Source: Neobacillus muris
GTDB lineage: Bacteria; Bacillota; Bacilli; Bacillales; Cytobacillaceae
Reading direction: 5' to 3'
Length of the DNA: 64,000 nt
NCBI RefSeq assembly: GCF_943193175.1
Contig: NZ_CALPDF010000002.1
Coordinates: 220,926-284,925 of the forward strand
Shown one piece after another: positions 9,954-20,696 of the stretch; positions within the stretch are counted from its first letter, which is position 1, and each line of letters starts with the position of its first letter. Position numbers and translations under genes: made by a program. The notes below the pieces were generated by a model that saw only the letters and a program-made list of their open reading frames with translations, did no database searches and was not told the origin of the DNA.

Positions 9954-11690
9954 ATGATCAATCAACTTTCGTGGAAAGTTGGCGGACAACAAGGGGAAGG
10001 TATAGAAAGTACTGGGGAAATCTTTGCTATTGCATTGAATCGCCTGGGATATTACTTGTATGGCTATCGTCACTTTTCATCTCGTATTAAAGGCGGACAT
10101 ACCAACAATAAAATCAGAGTAAGCACAACACAAGTACGTTCGATATCTGATGATCTCGATATCCTAGTTGCATTTGATCAAGAAACTATTGATTTAAACT
10201 ACAAAGAGCTTCATAGCAAAGGATTAATCCTAGCAGATTCCAAATTTAATCCTGTCAAACCAGAAGATGCGCAAGCATCAATGTATGCGGTGCCATTCAC
10301 TGAAATTGCTACTGAACTTGGCACATCCTTAATGAAGAACATGGTTGCCATTGGGGCAACTGCTGCCGTTCTTGATTTGGATATTCATGTGTTCGAAGAA
10401 GTGGTCCGTGAAATCTTTGGTAAAAAAGGCGAGCAGGTTGTAGCTAAAAACATGGAGGCCATTAAAGCAGGCTACGAAAATATGAAGGCAAATCTTGAGG
10501 CAGGCATTCAGCCAATGCATTTGGAAAAAGCAGATGGCAAAAAACGGATGTTCATGATCGGAAACGACGCTATTGCGCTTGGAGCTATTGCCGGAGGTTG
10601 CCGGTTCATGGCTGCATATCCAATCACTCCAGCTTCAGAAATTATGGAATATTTAATTAAAAAGCTTCCGGATCTTGGCGGTACAGTGATTCAAACTGAG
10701 GACGAAATTGCAGCTGCCACGATGGCTATTGGAGCCAACTACGCCGGCATTCGCGCTCTTACTGCTTCTGCAGGTCCTGGATTATCATTAAAAATGGAAT
10801 CTATCGGTCTTTCTGGAATGACAGAAACTCCGCTTGTCATTGTTGATACCCAACGTGGCGGTCCATCGACAGGATTGCCAACCAAACAAGAACAATCAGA
10901 CTTAATGGCAATGATTTACGGTACACATGGGGAAATCCCAAAAATTGTTATGGCGCCAAGTACTGTTGAAGAAGCATTCTATGATACGGCTGAAGCCTTT
11001 AACCTGGCTGAAGAATATCAATGTCCTGTCATCGTCTTATCTGATCTTCAATTATCATTAGGCAAGCAAACAGTAGAACCTCTTGATTTCTCTAAAGTAG
11101 AAATCAGACGCGGCAAGCTAGTAACAGGTGAACTTCCTGACCTTGGAGCAAAGGGTTATTTCAAGCGTTATGAGGTAACAGAAGATGGAGTTTCGCCACG
11201 TGTTATTCCTGGCATGAAAAATGGGATCCACCATGTAACGGGTGTAGAACACGCTGAGACAGGCAAACCTTCTGAAACCACTGCCAATCGCCAGGCACAA
11301 ATGGATAAGCGGATGCGTAAACTTAAGAATATTCGTTTTAACACCCCTGTCTATAAAAATGTTAAACACGAAAATCCTGACGTTTTATTTGTTGGCTTTA
11401 ACTCTACCCGTGGGGCAATTGAGGAAGCGATGGGACGTCTTGAGCAAGATGGTTTGAAAGTAAACCATGCCCACATTCGTCTCATTCACCCATTCCCAAC
11501 GGCTGAAGTTCTTCCACTGATCCAAGCAGCGAAAAAAGTGGTTGTGGTAGAAAATAATGCAACTGGACAATTAGCAAATATCCTAAAAATGAATGTAGGA
11601 CATGCTGATAAAATAGTGAATCATACGAAATATGACGGTAATCCATTCTTGCCTCATGAAGTTTATACAAAATGTAAGGAGTTGTTCTAA
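9954..11690 (+). CDS. korA: 2-oxoacid:ferredoxin oxidoreductase, fused gamma-alpha subunit
   Basis: 578 residues. Residues 1 to about 190 are the gamma domain (SWKVGGQQGEGIESTGEIFA); about 200-578 are the alpha pyrimidine-binding domain (MAAYPITPASEIMEYL, then ALTASAGPGLSLKMESIGLSG). With KorB it oxidatively decarboxylates a 2-oxoacid, most likely 2-oxoglutarate, to the acyl-CoA and reduces ferredoxin. The fused gamma-alpha layout without an internal ferredoxin is the standard aerobe-type KorA. ATG after AAAGGGGTG. Substrate assignment is by family, not from individual residues. Confidence 0.93.
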   Translation: MINQLSWKVGGQQGEGIESTGEIFAIALNRLGYYLYGYRHFSSRIKGGHTNNKIRVSTTQVRSISDDLDILVAFDQETIDLNYKELHSKGLILADSKFNPVKPEDAQASMYAVPFTEIATELGTSLMKNMVAIGATAAVLDLDIHVFEEVVREIFGKKGEQVVAKNMEAIKAGYENMKANLEAGIQPMHLEKADGKKRMFMIGNDAIALGAIAGGCRFMAAYPITPASEIMEYLIKKLPDLGGTVIQTEDEIAAATMAIGANYAGIRALTASAGPGLSLKMESIGLSGMTETPLVIVDTQRGGPSTGLPTKQEQSDLMAMIYGTHGEIPKIVMAPSTVEEAFYDTAEAFNLAEEYQCPVIVLSDLQLSLGKQTVEPLDFSKVEIRRGKLVTGELPDLGAKGYFKRYEVTEDGVSPRVIPGMKNGIHHVTGVEHAETGKPSETTANRQAQMDKRMRKLKNIRFNTPVYKNVKHENPDVLFVGFNSTRGAIEEAMGRLEQDGLKVNHAHIRLIHPFPTAEVLPLIQAAKKVVVVENNATGQLANILKMNVGHADKIVNHTKYDGNPFLPHEVYTKCKELF

Positions 11691-12557
<867 letters not shown>

Positions 12558-12568
12558 TAATACCAAAA

Positions 12569-12597
12569 AAATCCCGGGCTATCCGGGATTTTTTTTA
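12569..12597 (+). terminator. Terminator after korB
   Basis: 9-bp stem AAATCCCGG/CCGGGATTT with a 5-base loop and T-run. Confidence 0.95.
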
Positions 12598-12763
12598 GAT
12601 TGAATTAGAGGATACTGCCACCACTCTTCAAACGGTGGATTAAGTACCTTCTCGACAAAGAGAGGTTTTCTCCTTTTTTATGTGTAAAAAGACTTCCGCA
12701 ACGGGAAGCCAATGAAACGGATTTCCTTTTGTATTTTTCAAAAGTATGGTTTGAGTTTTTGAA

Positions 12764-13633
12764 TTATGTCCGCTTCCTCACATCTTTGATAATTAATTTA
12801 CTATGGGGAATACTTGGCATGCTGACCATGCTGTAACTTAAATCTTGTTCGGGAACTTCATAATCTATTTGATTAACAAGATAATTTAGACTAACTTTCA
12901 TGACTTCAATGGTTACCCACTCACCTGCACAACGATGCCCCATATAGTAATCACCGCCACCTTGTGGAATGAAATCAAAAGGATTTCCATCCCATTTGGC
13001 AAAACGATTAGGATAAAATAAATCAGGATTTTCCCAAATTTTAGGATCGTGATTAGTTCCGTAAATATCCAATAAAGTTAATGTACCTTCTTCAAATTTA
13101 TAACCGTTCCAAGTAAAATCCTTTTTTACAAGTGCCATGGCAAACGGGAAGAAGGGATAAAAACGACGAACTTCCTGAATAAACTTTTGAGTATATTTTT
13201 CATCTCCCGATTTAAGTTTTTCTTTTTCTTCTGGATAATGATGCAATGCTAACAAAATAAAGTTAATAAATATAGCTATTGCTACTATTGGTCTTAATAT
13301 ATTGATTACTTCTACAGCAGTGGTTACAGTGTCAAGAAAATTCCCTTCTGAATCGCGGTGCATGGCAAATATGTATAATGCAGTATTTTCGGGTGGAATT
13401 AATGTTCCATTACGAACCTTTTCAATAATTTCACCAATCCACTTTTCTACACTATTTCGTGCATTTCTTCCCATCCAATGATTTGGTCCAACTGCACCAG
13501 CTGATTCGAACATTGCCCCTAAATCATTCGTCAGATTCTTTATTTCGTTTTCTTGAACTGGTACTCCTGACCACTCACAGGCTATCTGGCACATCATTTC
13601 CTTGGTTTCTTCATAAAAAAAAACCTTATCCAT
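12764..13633 (-). pseudogene. CYP152-type fatty acid P450 peroxygenase, N-truncated
   Basis: The 289 residues align with about residue 128 onward of CYP152 fatty-acid hydroxylases such as B. subtilis YbdT (usual length about 417). The Arg-Pro pair that binds the substrate carboxylate is present ([12 protein letters not shown]), as are the ExxR-like EVRRFYPF and the heme thiolate loop [19 protein letters not shown]. The first third, including substrate-channel helices, is missing, and no matching sequence is visible further upstream on this strand; the apparent ATG sits in the middle of a conserved helix. It is probably a 5'-deleted remnant that cannot fold as a full P450. A sequencing artefact is unlikely because no frame carries the missing part. 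Confidence 0.8.
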
Positions 13634-13850
13634 TTGTCCCCATTTACTTATACTCTAGCCCACATGGGAAAGGGTTATTTTTGTGGCTTTCTAATTGTAA
13701 GGGAGGGGAACGGTAAAACTAGGTGATTACCGCTTGCAGGTAATGAAATCAACTTGAGTTTGACATAATCCTGCCTTATAATAGAAGGGTTGAAGATTAT
13801 AAAAACAAACTCATGAAAACTCAATAATTGTAAGGGATTGATTGAATAAA

Positions 13851-15386
13851 ATGAATGAGAAACAGAGGTTAGATTCACAACAAGCTAATTCTTCGGACAA
13901 AAAATCCGAAAAGGATTACAGCAAGTATTTTGAAAGAGTCATTACGGCTCCTTCATTAAAAGATGCTAAAAAACGCGGTAAAGAAGAAGTAAAATATCAC
14001 AATGATTTTTCCATCCCGGAGGAATTCCGCGGCATGGGGGATGGACGAAAGTTCTACATCCGCACCTATGGCTGCCAAATGAATGAGCACGACACAGAGG
14101 TTATGGCGGGAATTTTCCTGGCACTTGGCTATGAGCCTACCGATAGCACCGAGGACGCCAATGTCATTCTTCTAAATACTTGTGCGATTCGTGAAAATGC
14201 CGAAAACAAGGTGTTTGGAGAGCTTGGCCACTTAAAAGCATTAAAAATGGAAAACCCTGATCTCTTGATAGGCGTCTGCGGCTGTATGTCTCAAGAAGAG
14301 TCAGTCGTTAATAAGATTCTAAAGACTTATCACCATGTTGATATGATTTTTGGAACACACAATATTCATCGCCTGCCACATATCCTAAACGAAGCTTATC
14401 TGTCAAAAGAGATGGTCGTTGAGGTATGGTCTAAAGAAGGGGATGTTATTGAAAACCTTCCGAAAGTCCGTCGTGGGAATATTAAAGCATGGGTTAATAT
14501 CATGTATGGATGCGATAAATTCTGTACGTATTGTATTGTCCCATATACACGCGGCAAAGAGCGCAGCCGCCGTCCGGATGAAATTATTCAAGAAGTTCGT
14601 CATCTTGCAGCACAGGGGTACCAGGAAGTTACATTACTTGGCCAAAACGTTAATGCCTATGGGAAAGATTTTGATGACATAAAATACGGTCTTGGTGACT
14701 TGATGGAAGAATTACGAAAAATCGATATTCCTAGAATTCGTTTTACCACAAGCCATCCGCGGGATTTCGATGATCACTTAATTAAAGTTCTGGCAAAGGG
14801 CGGCAATTTGATGGACCATATTCATCTGCCAGTACAATCAGGTTCTACTGATGTGTTAAAAATAATGGCGAGAAAATATACTAGAGAACAATATTTGGAA
14901 CTTGTCAGAAAAATTAAGGCAGCTATTCCAGATGTGGCTTTATCTACTGATATTATTGTTGGCTATCCAAATGAAACAGATGAGCAATTTGAAGAGACCA
15001 TGTCTTTATATCGCGAAGTAGGATTTGAAGCAGCCTACACGTTTATTTATTCACCACGAGAGGGCACACCGGCTGCTAAAATGGTAGATAATGTTCCATT
15101 GGAAGTAAAAAAAGAGCGCCTGCAGCGGTTAAATAATCTTGTTAATGAGTTGTCGGCACAAGCAATGAAAAAATATGAAGGGCAGATGGTGGAAGTTCTT
15201 GTTGATGGGGAAAGCAAGAATAATCCTGATGTCCTGGCCGGATACACGACAAAGAACAAACTTGTCAATTTTAAAGGACCAAAAACAGCCATTGGAAAAA
15301 TTGTGAAAGTGAAAATTATCGAAGCCAAAACATGGTCATTAAACGGAGAAATGGTGGAAGAATTAGAAGCAGCAGAGGTGAAATAA
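13851..15386 (+). CDS. miaB: tRNA-2-methylthio-N6-dimethylallyladenosine synthase MiaB
   Basis: 511 residues. It adds the 2-methylthio group to i6A37 of tRNAs reading UNN codons, acting after MiaA (encoded at 44.2 kb). The N-terminal domain carries the auxiliary cluster Cys in [25 protein letters not shown] and [10 protein letters not shown]. The radical SAM domain has [17 protein letters not shown] (CxxxCxxC). A TRAM domain closes the protein. The ATG at 13851 gives MNEKQ, matching B. subtilis; a TTG at 13842 in the same frame is closer to the AAGGGA and cannot be excluded. Confidence 0.95.
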   Translation: MNEKQRLDSQQANSSDKKSEKDYSKYFERVITAPSLKDAKKRGKEEVKYHNDFSIPEEFRGMGDGRKFYIRTYGCQMNEHDTEVMAGIFLALGYEPTDSTEDANVILLNTCAIRENAENKVFGELGHLKALKMENPDLLIGVCGCMSQEESVVNKILKTYHHVDMIFGTHNIHRLPHILNEAYLSKEMVVEVWSKEGDVIENLPKVRRGNIKAWVNIMYGCDKFCTYCIVPYTRGKERSRRPDEIIQEVRHLAAQGYQEVTLLGQNVNAYGKDFDDIKYGLGDLMEELRKIDIPRIRFTTSHPRDFDDHLIKVLAKGGNLMDHIHLPVQSGSTDVLKIMARKYTREQYLELVRKIKAAIPDVALSTDIIVGYPNETDEQFEETMSLYREVGFEAAYTFIYSPREGTPAAKMVDNVPLEVKKERLQRLNNLVNELSAQAMKKYEGQMVEVLVDGESKNNPDVLAGYTTKNKLVNFKGPKTAIGKIVKVKIIEAKTWSLNGEMVEELEAAEVK

Positions 15387-15387
15387 G

Positions 15388-15843
15388 GTGGCGAAGTATA
15401 CAAAAGACGATATCGTTGCATCGGCGCGGGAATTGGCCCGCATGATTGCAGAAACAGAAGAAGTGGATTTTTTCAAGCGAGCTGAAGCACATATTCATGA
15501 AAATCCAAAGGTGAAGACTTTGATTGCCGACATTAAAGGATTACAAAAGCAAGCTGTGAACCTCCAGCATTATGGAAAATATGAAGCACTAAAAAAGGTG
15601 GAAGGAAAAATTGCTTCAATTGAACAGGAGTTAGACGAGATTCCAGTCGTACAAGAGTTTAAGCAATCGCAGCTTGAAGTGAATGAATTACTTCAAATCA
15701 TTGCTTCAACCATCTCAAATACCGTAACGGATGAAATTATTGCTTCAACAGGCGGAGACCTGCTGCGTGGGGAAACAGGAGCCAGTTTAAAAAATGGTAC
15801 AGAAGCCTGCGGCCACGACGATGGCCATCATTACAAACATTAA
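15388..15843 (+). CDS. ricA: RicA (YmcA), Ric complex subunit
   Basis: 151 residues, YlbF/YmcA family, helical, GTG start one base after the miaB stop and so coupled to it. RicA with RicF (YlbF) and RicT (YaaT) forms a complex that carries Fe-S clusters, helps RNase Y mature polycistronic mRNAs and promotes Spo0A-dependent development. The C-terminal tail has one Cys and several His (ACGHDDGHHYKH), which fits metal or cluster binding. The rny partner gene is 7 kb upstream. Confidence 0.93.
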   Translation: MAKYTKDDIVASARELARMIAETEEVDFFKRAEAHIHENPKVKTLIADIKGLQKQAVNLQHYGKYEALKKVEGKIASIEQELDEIPVVQEFKQSQLEVNELLQIIASTISNTVTDEIIASTGGDLLRGETGASLKNGTEACGHDDGHHYKH

Positions 15844-15851
15844 ATAGGGAA

Positions 15852-15888
15852 AGAAGCTGTCTCAATTCATGAGATGGCTTCTTTTTTT
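15852..15888 (+). terminator. Terminator after ricA
   Basis: Interrupted stem AGAAGC..TCTCA / TGAGA..GCTTCT followed by a T-run. Confidence 0.88.
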
Positions 15889-16059
15889 GTAAATGAAGTT
15901 CAGGTGGGCAAATCGAGTCCAATAAGGCACATACCTAAATTTTAAGCATACTATGAATCATGAATTAACATTTATCCAGGAATTATAGTTTAGATATCAC
16001 ACTAACCTAGACATTCGCATAGGATGAAATGAAACAGAAATGAGGAGGGTACGCGCGAA

Positions 16060-16605
16060 ATGGGAGAATACAGAGAGATAATTACCAAGGCCGTAGTAGC
16101 GAAAGGACGGAAATTCACCCAGTCCAATCATACAATTAGCCCGGCGCATAATCCAACCAGCATTCTTGGCTGCTGGATTATCAACCATAAATACAGCGCA
16201 AAAAAAGTCGGCAAAACAGTAGAGATACACGGCTCCTATGACATCAACGTTTGGTATTCCTTTAACGAAAATACCAAAACGGAAGTGGTTACTGAACGTG
16301 TCCAATATACTGATGTTATAAAGTTAAAGTATCGTGACCAAGACTGTCTGGATGACAATGAAATTGTTGCCCGTGTACTGCAGCAGCCTAATTGTACAGA
16401 AGCAATCATCTCCCCGAACGGCAATCGAATCATCGTCCACGTTGAAAGGGAATTCCTTGTGGAGGTAATCGGCGAAACTAAAGTTTGTGTGCGAATTAAT
16501 CCAGAGGGCTGCAAAGACGAGGATGAGGATTGGGGCATGGATGTAGACGACGAAGAATTCGAAGAGCTTAATCCGGATTTCTTAGTTGGCGGAGAAGAAG
16601 AATAA
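16060..16605 (+). CDS. cotE: Outer spore coat morphogenetic protein CotE
   Basis: 181 residues, the family length, with the typical start [20 protein letters not shown] and a very acidic C-terminal tail ([20 protein letters not shown]) used for partner recruitment. CotE assembles under the mother cell's control around the forespore and recruits outer-coat proteins. Strong ribosome site GAGGAGGGT. CATACTAT at 15947-15954 might be a sigma-E -10 element but the -35 match is weak. Confidence 0.97.
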   Translation: MGEYREIITKAVVAKGRKFTQSNHTISPAHNPTSILGCWIINHKYSAKKVGKTVEIHGSYDINVWYSFNENTKTEVVTERVQYTDVIKLKYRDQDCLDDNEIVARVLQQPNCTEAIISPNGNRIIVHVEREFLVEVIGETKVCVRINPEGCKDEDEDWGMDVDDEEFEELNPDFLVGGEEE

Positions 16606-16609
16606 CATG

Positions 16610-16639
16610 AACTAGGAGGTATTGCTTCCTAGTTTTTTT
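16610..16639 (+). terminator. Terminator after cotE
   Basis: 8-bp stem AACTAGGA/TCCTAGTT followed by a T-run. Confidence 0.92.
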
Positions 16640-16725
16640 CTTGTTCAAAAGGAAACGAATCCTTCGGCAAATTTGATGAATGTTTCAAATGGGAAATCAG
16701 CAACCTATTATCAGGAGGTGTTCAT

Positions 16726-16926
16726 GTGGAACCAAAAAACCCTGGCAATAAGGAACTGACTGATTTTCAGGAACTGACTGACAGAATGATTGCGGATCGT
16801 CCTTCCAGTCCGATGTTAGTCATTAAGACCAATTTAGATCCGAAAGAACCGACTGAAGAAAATCCCTATTATCAAGAAGGAGAAACGAAAAATTTAAAAG
16901 AATTTAAGGAGTATTTTAAGGAATAA
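16726..16926 (+). CDS. Small hypothetical protein, 66 aa
   Basis: Not recognised. A 66-residue, charged, Pro/Glu/Lys-rich protein with no membrane segment or Cys. Start GTG lies 8 bases after a strong AGGAGGTG, which argues that it is translated. It begins the accessory segment between cotE and mutS. Confidence 0.65.
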   Translation: MEPKNPGNKELTDFQELTDRMIADRPSSPMLVIKTNLDPKEPTEENPYYQEGETKNLKEFKEYFKE

Positions 16927-17022
16927 GAACCAGGATGGCTCAAATTATATGGATCATCTTAAAACACCCTTCCAGGATAAACGAACATCTCAGGAGGTGA
17001 TTTAGTTTGATGCTGCATTGAG

Positions 17023-17571
17023 TCATCCTCTTTTTTCCCATTCCGGTTTTAATAATGACAGCACATAGGTATCGTGAAATTGATCCTGCTGTTTAAAGTA
17101 GCCTCTCAGCAAACCTTCCTTTGTAAAGCCGAATTTTTCAAGAAGCTTGAGTGAAGGAACATTTTCCGGGTAAACGACGGCACCAATCCGATATAAATCA
17201 AGCTCTTCAAAGCTGTAGCGAAGTACTTCCTCAATGGCCTCAGAAGTATATCCATTTTGCCAATAGGCGGGATGCAGTTCGTACCCAATTTCAGCCCGTT
17301 TATTTTTCAACTGAAGTCCGTTAAGGCCAAGGGACCCGATAATCCTTTGATTTTCCTTCAATTTGATTCCCCAGCGGATCCCGCGTTTTTCTGCATAGTT
17401 TTTCCGAAACATTTCAATTAGTTTTGCAGCCTCTGCTTGCAGGACAAACCGGTCAGTGCCATAATATTGGGTTACTTGTTCGAATGATAATATTTCAAAA
17501 ATGCTGTCTACATGACGGGGGGTGATTTCGATTAATTTCAGACGCTGTGTCTCTAGGGTAGGGAAACTCAT
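17023..17571 (-). CDS. GNAT N-acetyltransferase, RimJ/RimL type
   Basis: 182 residues. GCN5-related acetyltransferase of the acetyltransferase_3 (RimL-like) group: TQRLKLIEITPRH start, beta4 to motif A region IGYELHPAYWQNGYTSEAI (acetyl-CoA binding), and motif B VPSLKLLEKFGFTKEG. It probably acetylates a protein N-terminus or small amine; substrate unknown. It lies convergent to the 66-aa gene and divergent from the kinase-like gene. Confidence 0.88.
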   Translation of the reverse strand: MSFPTLETQRLKLIEITPRHVDSIFEILSFEQVTQYYGTDRFVLQAEAAKLIEMFRKNYAEKRGIRWGIKLKENQRIIGSLGLNGLQLKNKRAEIGYELHPAYWQNGYTSEAIEEVLRYSFEELDLYRIGAVVYPENVPSLKLLEKFGFTKEGLLRGYFKQQDQFHDTYVLSLLKPEWEKRG

Positions 17572-17749
17572 GTGATCACCTTTCTATATTTGAAATCTTA
17601 CCTATAAGTGTATAATCAAACCGGATAAATATAAAGGAATTATTTCCAAGAATTAGCCATATTTTCTTGGAAAGGCAATTCGGACTAAAAAATGGGTTGC
17701 CTCCTATAAGGAACGATAACATTGTACTTGAAGCATAGAAGGTGTGCAA

Positions 17750-18406
17750 ATGCAGATGAAGCCGTTTTTAAATTTGATAGAACAAGAGTTGCTTCCCCAT
17801 ATTCATTTAATAACCGATCGTCCTTTTGAGCCAATATTGATACGGAACGAATCTAATAGTTGGAAAACTATTGGGAAAGGAAATTACGCGGGTGTCTTTG
17901 CACATCCCTCCTATCCGCAATATGTTGTGAAGGTCTATGGCAGAAGCCATGAAGAAATAATCAAGGAAATTAAAGTCTATCAGAAGTTAGGAGCCCATCC
18001 AGCCTTCTCTGTCCTGCATGATTATGGCGAACATTATCTTGTCCTGAAAAGAATTCCAGGCATCACTCTGTTTGATGCAGTTGTGAAGGGCTGGCCGATT
18101 CCGGAAACTGTTATTCATGATGTCGACCAGGGTTTGAACTATGCCAGGTCTGTTGGACTGAACCCCTATGATGTCCATGGCAAAAATGTAGTTATGCATA
18201 AGGGCAGGGGCTATATTGTGGATGTGTCCGATTTTTATAAGCAAGGTTATGACAGAAAGTGGGATGACTTAAAAAAAGCTTATTACAAAATTTATCTGCC
18301 CTTCCTTTTTAAGTTACATCCGCCGATCCCTTTTTTTATTGTGGATGGAATTAGGAAAGGATATCGGGTGTATCGAAATTTAACTAAAAAGCAGTTAAGG
18401 AAATAA
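17750..18406 (+). CDS. YrzF-like minimal protein kinase
   Basis: About 218 residues resembling B. subtilis YrzF, a compact serine/threonine-kinase-like protein. Visible are a Gly-rich loop-like IGKGNYAGVFAHP, VVKVYGR (candidate ATP-binding Lys), the shortened catalytic loop DVHGKNVVM and DVSDF in place of DFG. The usual HRD is DVHGKN, as in RIO/lipopolysaccharide-kinase relatives, so activity is plausible but unproven. Start at ATG 17750 follows GAAGGTG by 5 bases; GTG 17744 and ATG 17756 are alternatives. Confidence 0.75.
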   Translation: MQMKPFLNLIEQELLPHIHLITDRPFEPILIRNESNSWKTIGKGNYAGVFAHPSYPQYVVKVYGRSHEEIIKEIKVYQKLGAHPAFSVLHDYGEHYLVLKRIPGITLFDAVVKGWPIPETVIHDVDQGLNYARSVGLNPYDVHGKNVVMHKGRGYIVDVSDFYKQGYDRKWDDLKKAYYKIYLPFLFKLHPPIPFFIVDGIRKGYRVYRNLTKKQLRK

Positions 18407-18498
18407 ATTAATATTTTTGAAAATAATCTTATTAATGATAAATATTTCCTTTATAATGATAAAAAACATCATCGTTTTTTGGAAGGCGGGGACTTATC

Positions 18499-19242
18499 TT
18501 GCATTATCCTTTCTATATATTCGGGATTCATCCACATTGGTTATTTGAGTCGCTGGCCTATTTTATTGGCTTCCGAGTCTATCTCTATACCCGCAGTAAA
18601 GAAAGAATCCCCATGGATTTGGCCCTTTGGGTCATGGTTGGTGCCATCTTAGGCGCTGCGATTGGTTCAAAGCTGCTGTATTGGTTTGAAAGTCCTGCAA
18701 AGACACTGGAAAATTGGAATCATCTTATTTATCTTATCGAGGGTAAAACGATTGTTGGCGGTTTATTGGGAGGTTTGATCGGAGTAGAAATCGCTAAAAA
18801 AATGATTGGCTGGAAACGGTCTACAGGTGATGATTTTGTCCTGCCGCTCATCGTAGGAATGATGATTGGAAGAATCGGCTGCTTTTTAACAGGGTTAGAT
18901 GATCATACATATGGGGTGGCAACCCATTTGATAACGGGCGTCGATTTTGGAGATGGCATTAAGCGCCATCCTGCCCAGCTCTATGAAATCGTATTCCTAG
19001 GTGCACTTGCCATGATTCTCATGAAAATCAAACGGAAAAACTTGGGGTGGGAGGGTCTGCTATTTCAACTTTTTATGATAAGTTACCTATTTTTCCGCTT
19101 CTTGATTGATTTTATCAAGCCAACACCTCACCCGTATTGGCTGCTTAATAATATTCAAGTTGCTAGTTTACTAGGAATCATCTACTACATCTGGCTTATA
19201 CATAAAAAACAAACAGAAAAGAGGAGAGAATTCTATGCCTAA
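18499..19242 (+). CDS. Prolipoprotein diacylglyceryl transferase-like membrane protein
   Basis: 247 residues, seven or so membrane helices, LGT family: FGIHPHWLFESLAYFIG start, the Lgt signature region GRIGCFLTGLDDHTYG and RHPAQLYE. True Lgt moves diacylglyceryl from phosphatidylglycerol to the Cys of prolipoproteins. This copy is diverged (TG-LDD instead of the usual N-G-D-x-G-xxT) and sits away from hprK where the housekeeping lgt is found in Bacilli, so it is probably a paralogue with another acceptor. Start TTG after GGAAGGCGGGG. It overlaps the next gene by 8 bases, so both are translationally coupled. Confidence 0.85.
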   Translation: MHYPFYIFGIHPHWLFESLAYFIGFRVYLYTRSKERIPMDLALWVMVGAILGAAIGSKLLYWFESPAKTLENWNHLIYLIEGKTIVGGLLGGLIGVEIAKKMIGWKRSTGDDFVLPLIVGMMIGRIGCFLTGLDDHTYGVATHLITGVDFGDGIKRHPAQLYEIVFLGALAMILMKIKRKNLGWEGLLFQLFMISYLFFRFLIDFIKPTPHPYWLLNNIQVASLLGIIYYIWLIHKKQTEKRREFYA

Positions 19243-20653
19243 CCGTCCCTACTTATTTTATGAATTAACGAACAGCATCTGTTCCACCTGCCTAAGAAAG
19301 GTGGAAGCAAAGGTCATTATCGAAGAGGAAAAAGTCTACTTAGTCAAGAATTGTCTCCAGCATGGACGGGAAAGGGTTTTGATTTCAACGGATGTGGAGT
19401 ATTATAAGTGGTGCCGCGAGTTCATCAAACCATCGGAAATGCCATATCGTTGGAACACCCCGATCAAATACGGCTGTCCCTATGACTGCGGACTTTGCCC
19501 CGATCATGAACAACACAGCTGTTTGACTTTGCTGGAAATCACTGAAAGGTGCAATTTGAAGTGCCCGATCTGTTATGCGGAATCCTCTCCACAAAAAGGA
19601 ACGTTTAGAAGTTTAGATCGTATTGAATTTATGCTAGATAACATCATTAAGAATGAACGGATGGCAGATATAGTCCAAATCAGCGGCGGGGAGCCCACCA
19701 TCCACCCGCAATTTTTCGAGATCCTCGACATGGCAAAATCACGGCCTATTCGGCATATCATGGTGAATACTAATGGCCTGCGCATTGCCACCGATAAGGA
19801 ATTTGTCAGGCGCCTATCGCAATATTTACCCGGTTTTGAAATCTACCTGCAATTCGACAGCTTTGAAAAAGAGGCACTTGAGGAGTTAAGAGGGGTGGAT
19901 TTAAGGGACATCCGGCAAAAAGCCATCGAGAATCTTAATGAGTTTAACATTTCTACTACTTTGGTGGCTACACTGAAAAAAGGGCTAAATGACCATGAAG
20001 TAGGAAAAATCATTCAATACGGTTTGCAGCAAAAGTGTGTTCGCGGCGTTACCTTCCAGCCGATTCAAGCGGCAGGCAGACTGGAGGAATATGACCCGGC
20101 AGTCAATCGCCTAACCTTAAGTGAAGTCCGGCAGATGATTATTGACCAGTCCAATGTGTTTCATGCGAAGGATATGATTCCTGTTCCGTGCCATCCGGAC
20201 TGTCTTGCTATGGGCTATGCCCTGAAACTGGATGGGGAGGTAACTCCTTTGACCGGTCTTATTGACCCAAACATATTATTGGAGGGAGATCGGAATACGA
20301 TTGTGTTTGAACAGGATGACACGATCAAAACTAAGATGTTTTCACTATTTTCCTTGAATCATTCACCGGATTCATCAGCCGGCTCCTTAAAGGATTTGCT
20401 GTGCTGCCTGCCAAAGGTTTCGATGCCGGCCAAGATTGGATATGATAATGTGTTTCGGGTGATCATCATGCAGTTTTTGGATGCCTATAATTTTGATGTT
20501 CGTTCCGTCAAAAAATCCTGTGTCCACATCGCCCACCCTGATGGCCGGATCATCCCGTTTGATACCTATAATTTGTTTTACAGGGATGATAAAGAACTGG
20601 CGTTAAAAAAAATCCAGGCTGAGCTGGATCGAAAAGTGCCGGTTATTGAATAG
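19235..20653 (+). CDS. Radical SAM protein of the Tes/MJ0619-like family
   Basis: 472 residues. Three Cys groups are visible: an N-terminal zinc/rubredoxin-like set (Cys16, Cys19, Cys40 and nearby His43), an auxiliary cluster set YGCPYDCGLCPDH..C (Cys81, 85, 88, 96), and the radical SAM CxxxCxxC (Cys106, 110, 113 in ERCNLKCPICYAE), followed by the SAM-binding ISGGEPTIHP. This order resembles archaeal tetraether lipid synthase Tes and the pterin methylase MJ0619. Such enzymes act on unactivated C-H carbons, in Tes on lipid tails. Coupling to an Lgt paralogue points to a lipid or lipoprotein-linked substrate; this is inference. Ribosome site GAGGAGAG lies within the Lgt gene. Confidence 0.85.
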   Translation: MPNRPYLFYELTNSICSTCLRKVEAKVIIEEEKVYLVKNCLQHGRERVLISTDVEYYKWCREFIKPSEMPYRWNTPIKYGCPYDCGLCPDHEQHSCLTLLEITERCNLKCPICYAESSPQKGTFRSLDRIEFMLDNIIKNERMADIVQISGGEPTIHPQFFEILDMAKSRPIRHIMVNTNGLRIATDKEFVRRLSQYLPGFEIYLQFDSFEKEALEELRGVDLRDIRQKAIENLNEFNISTTLVATLKKGLNDHEVGKIIQYGLQQKCVRGVTFQPIQAAGRLEEYDPAVNRLTLSEVRQMIIDQSNVFHAKDMIPVPCHPDCLAMGYALKLDGEVTPLTGLIDPNILLEGDRNTIVFEQDDTIKTKMFSLFSLNHSPDSSAGSLKDLLCCLPKVSMPAKIGYDNVFRVIIMQFLDAYNFDVRSVKKSCVHIAHPDGRIIPFDTYNLFYRDDKELALKKIQAELDRKVPVIE

Positions 20654-20696
20654 GCAAGTGTATTCGGTCTATCTATAAAACAAAAGAGGGATGGAA

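Noticed and set aside
13459..13716. Plus-strand 85-codon frame across the P450 remnant start
   Set aside because: Antisense to a recognisable P450 sequence, with no homology or ribosome site of its own.
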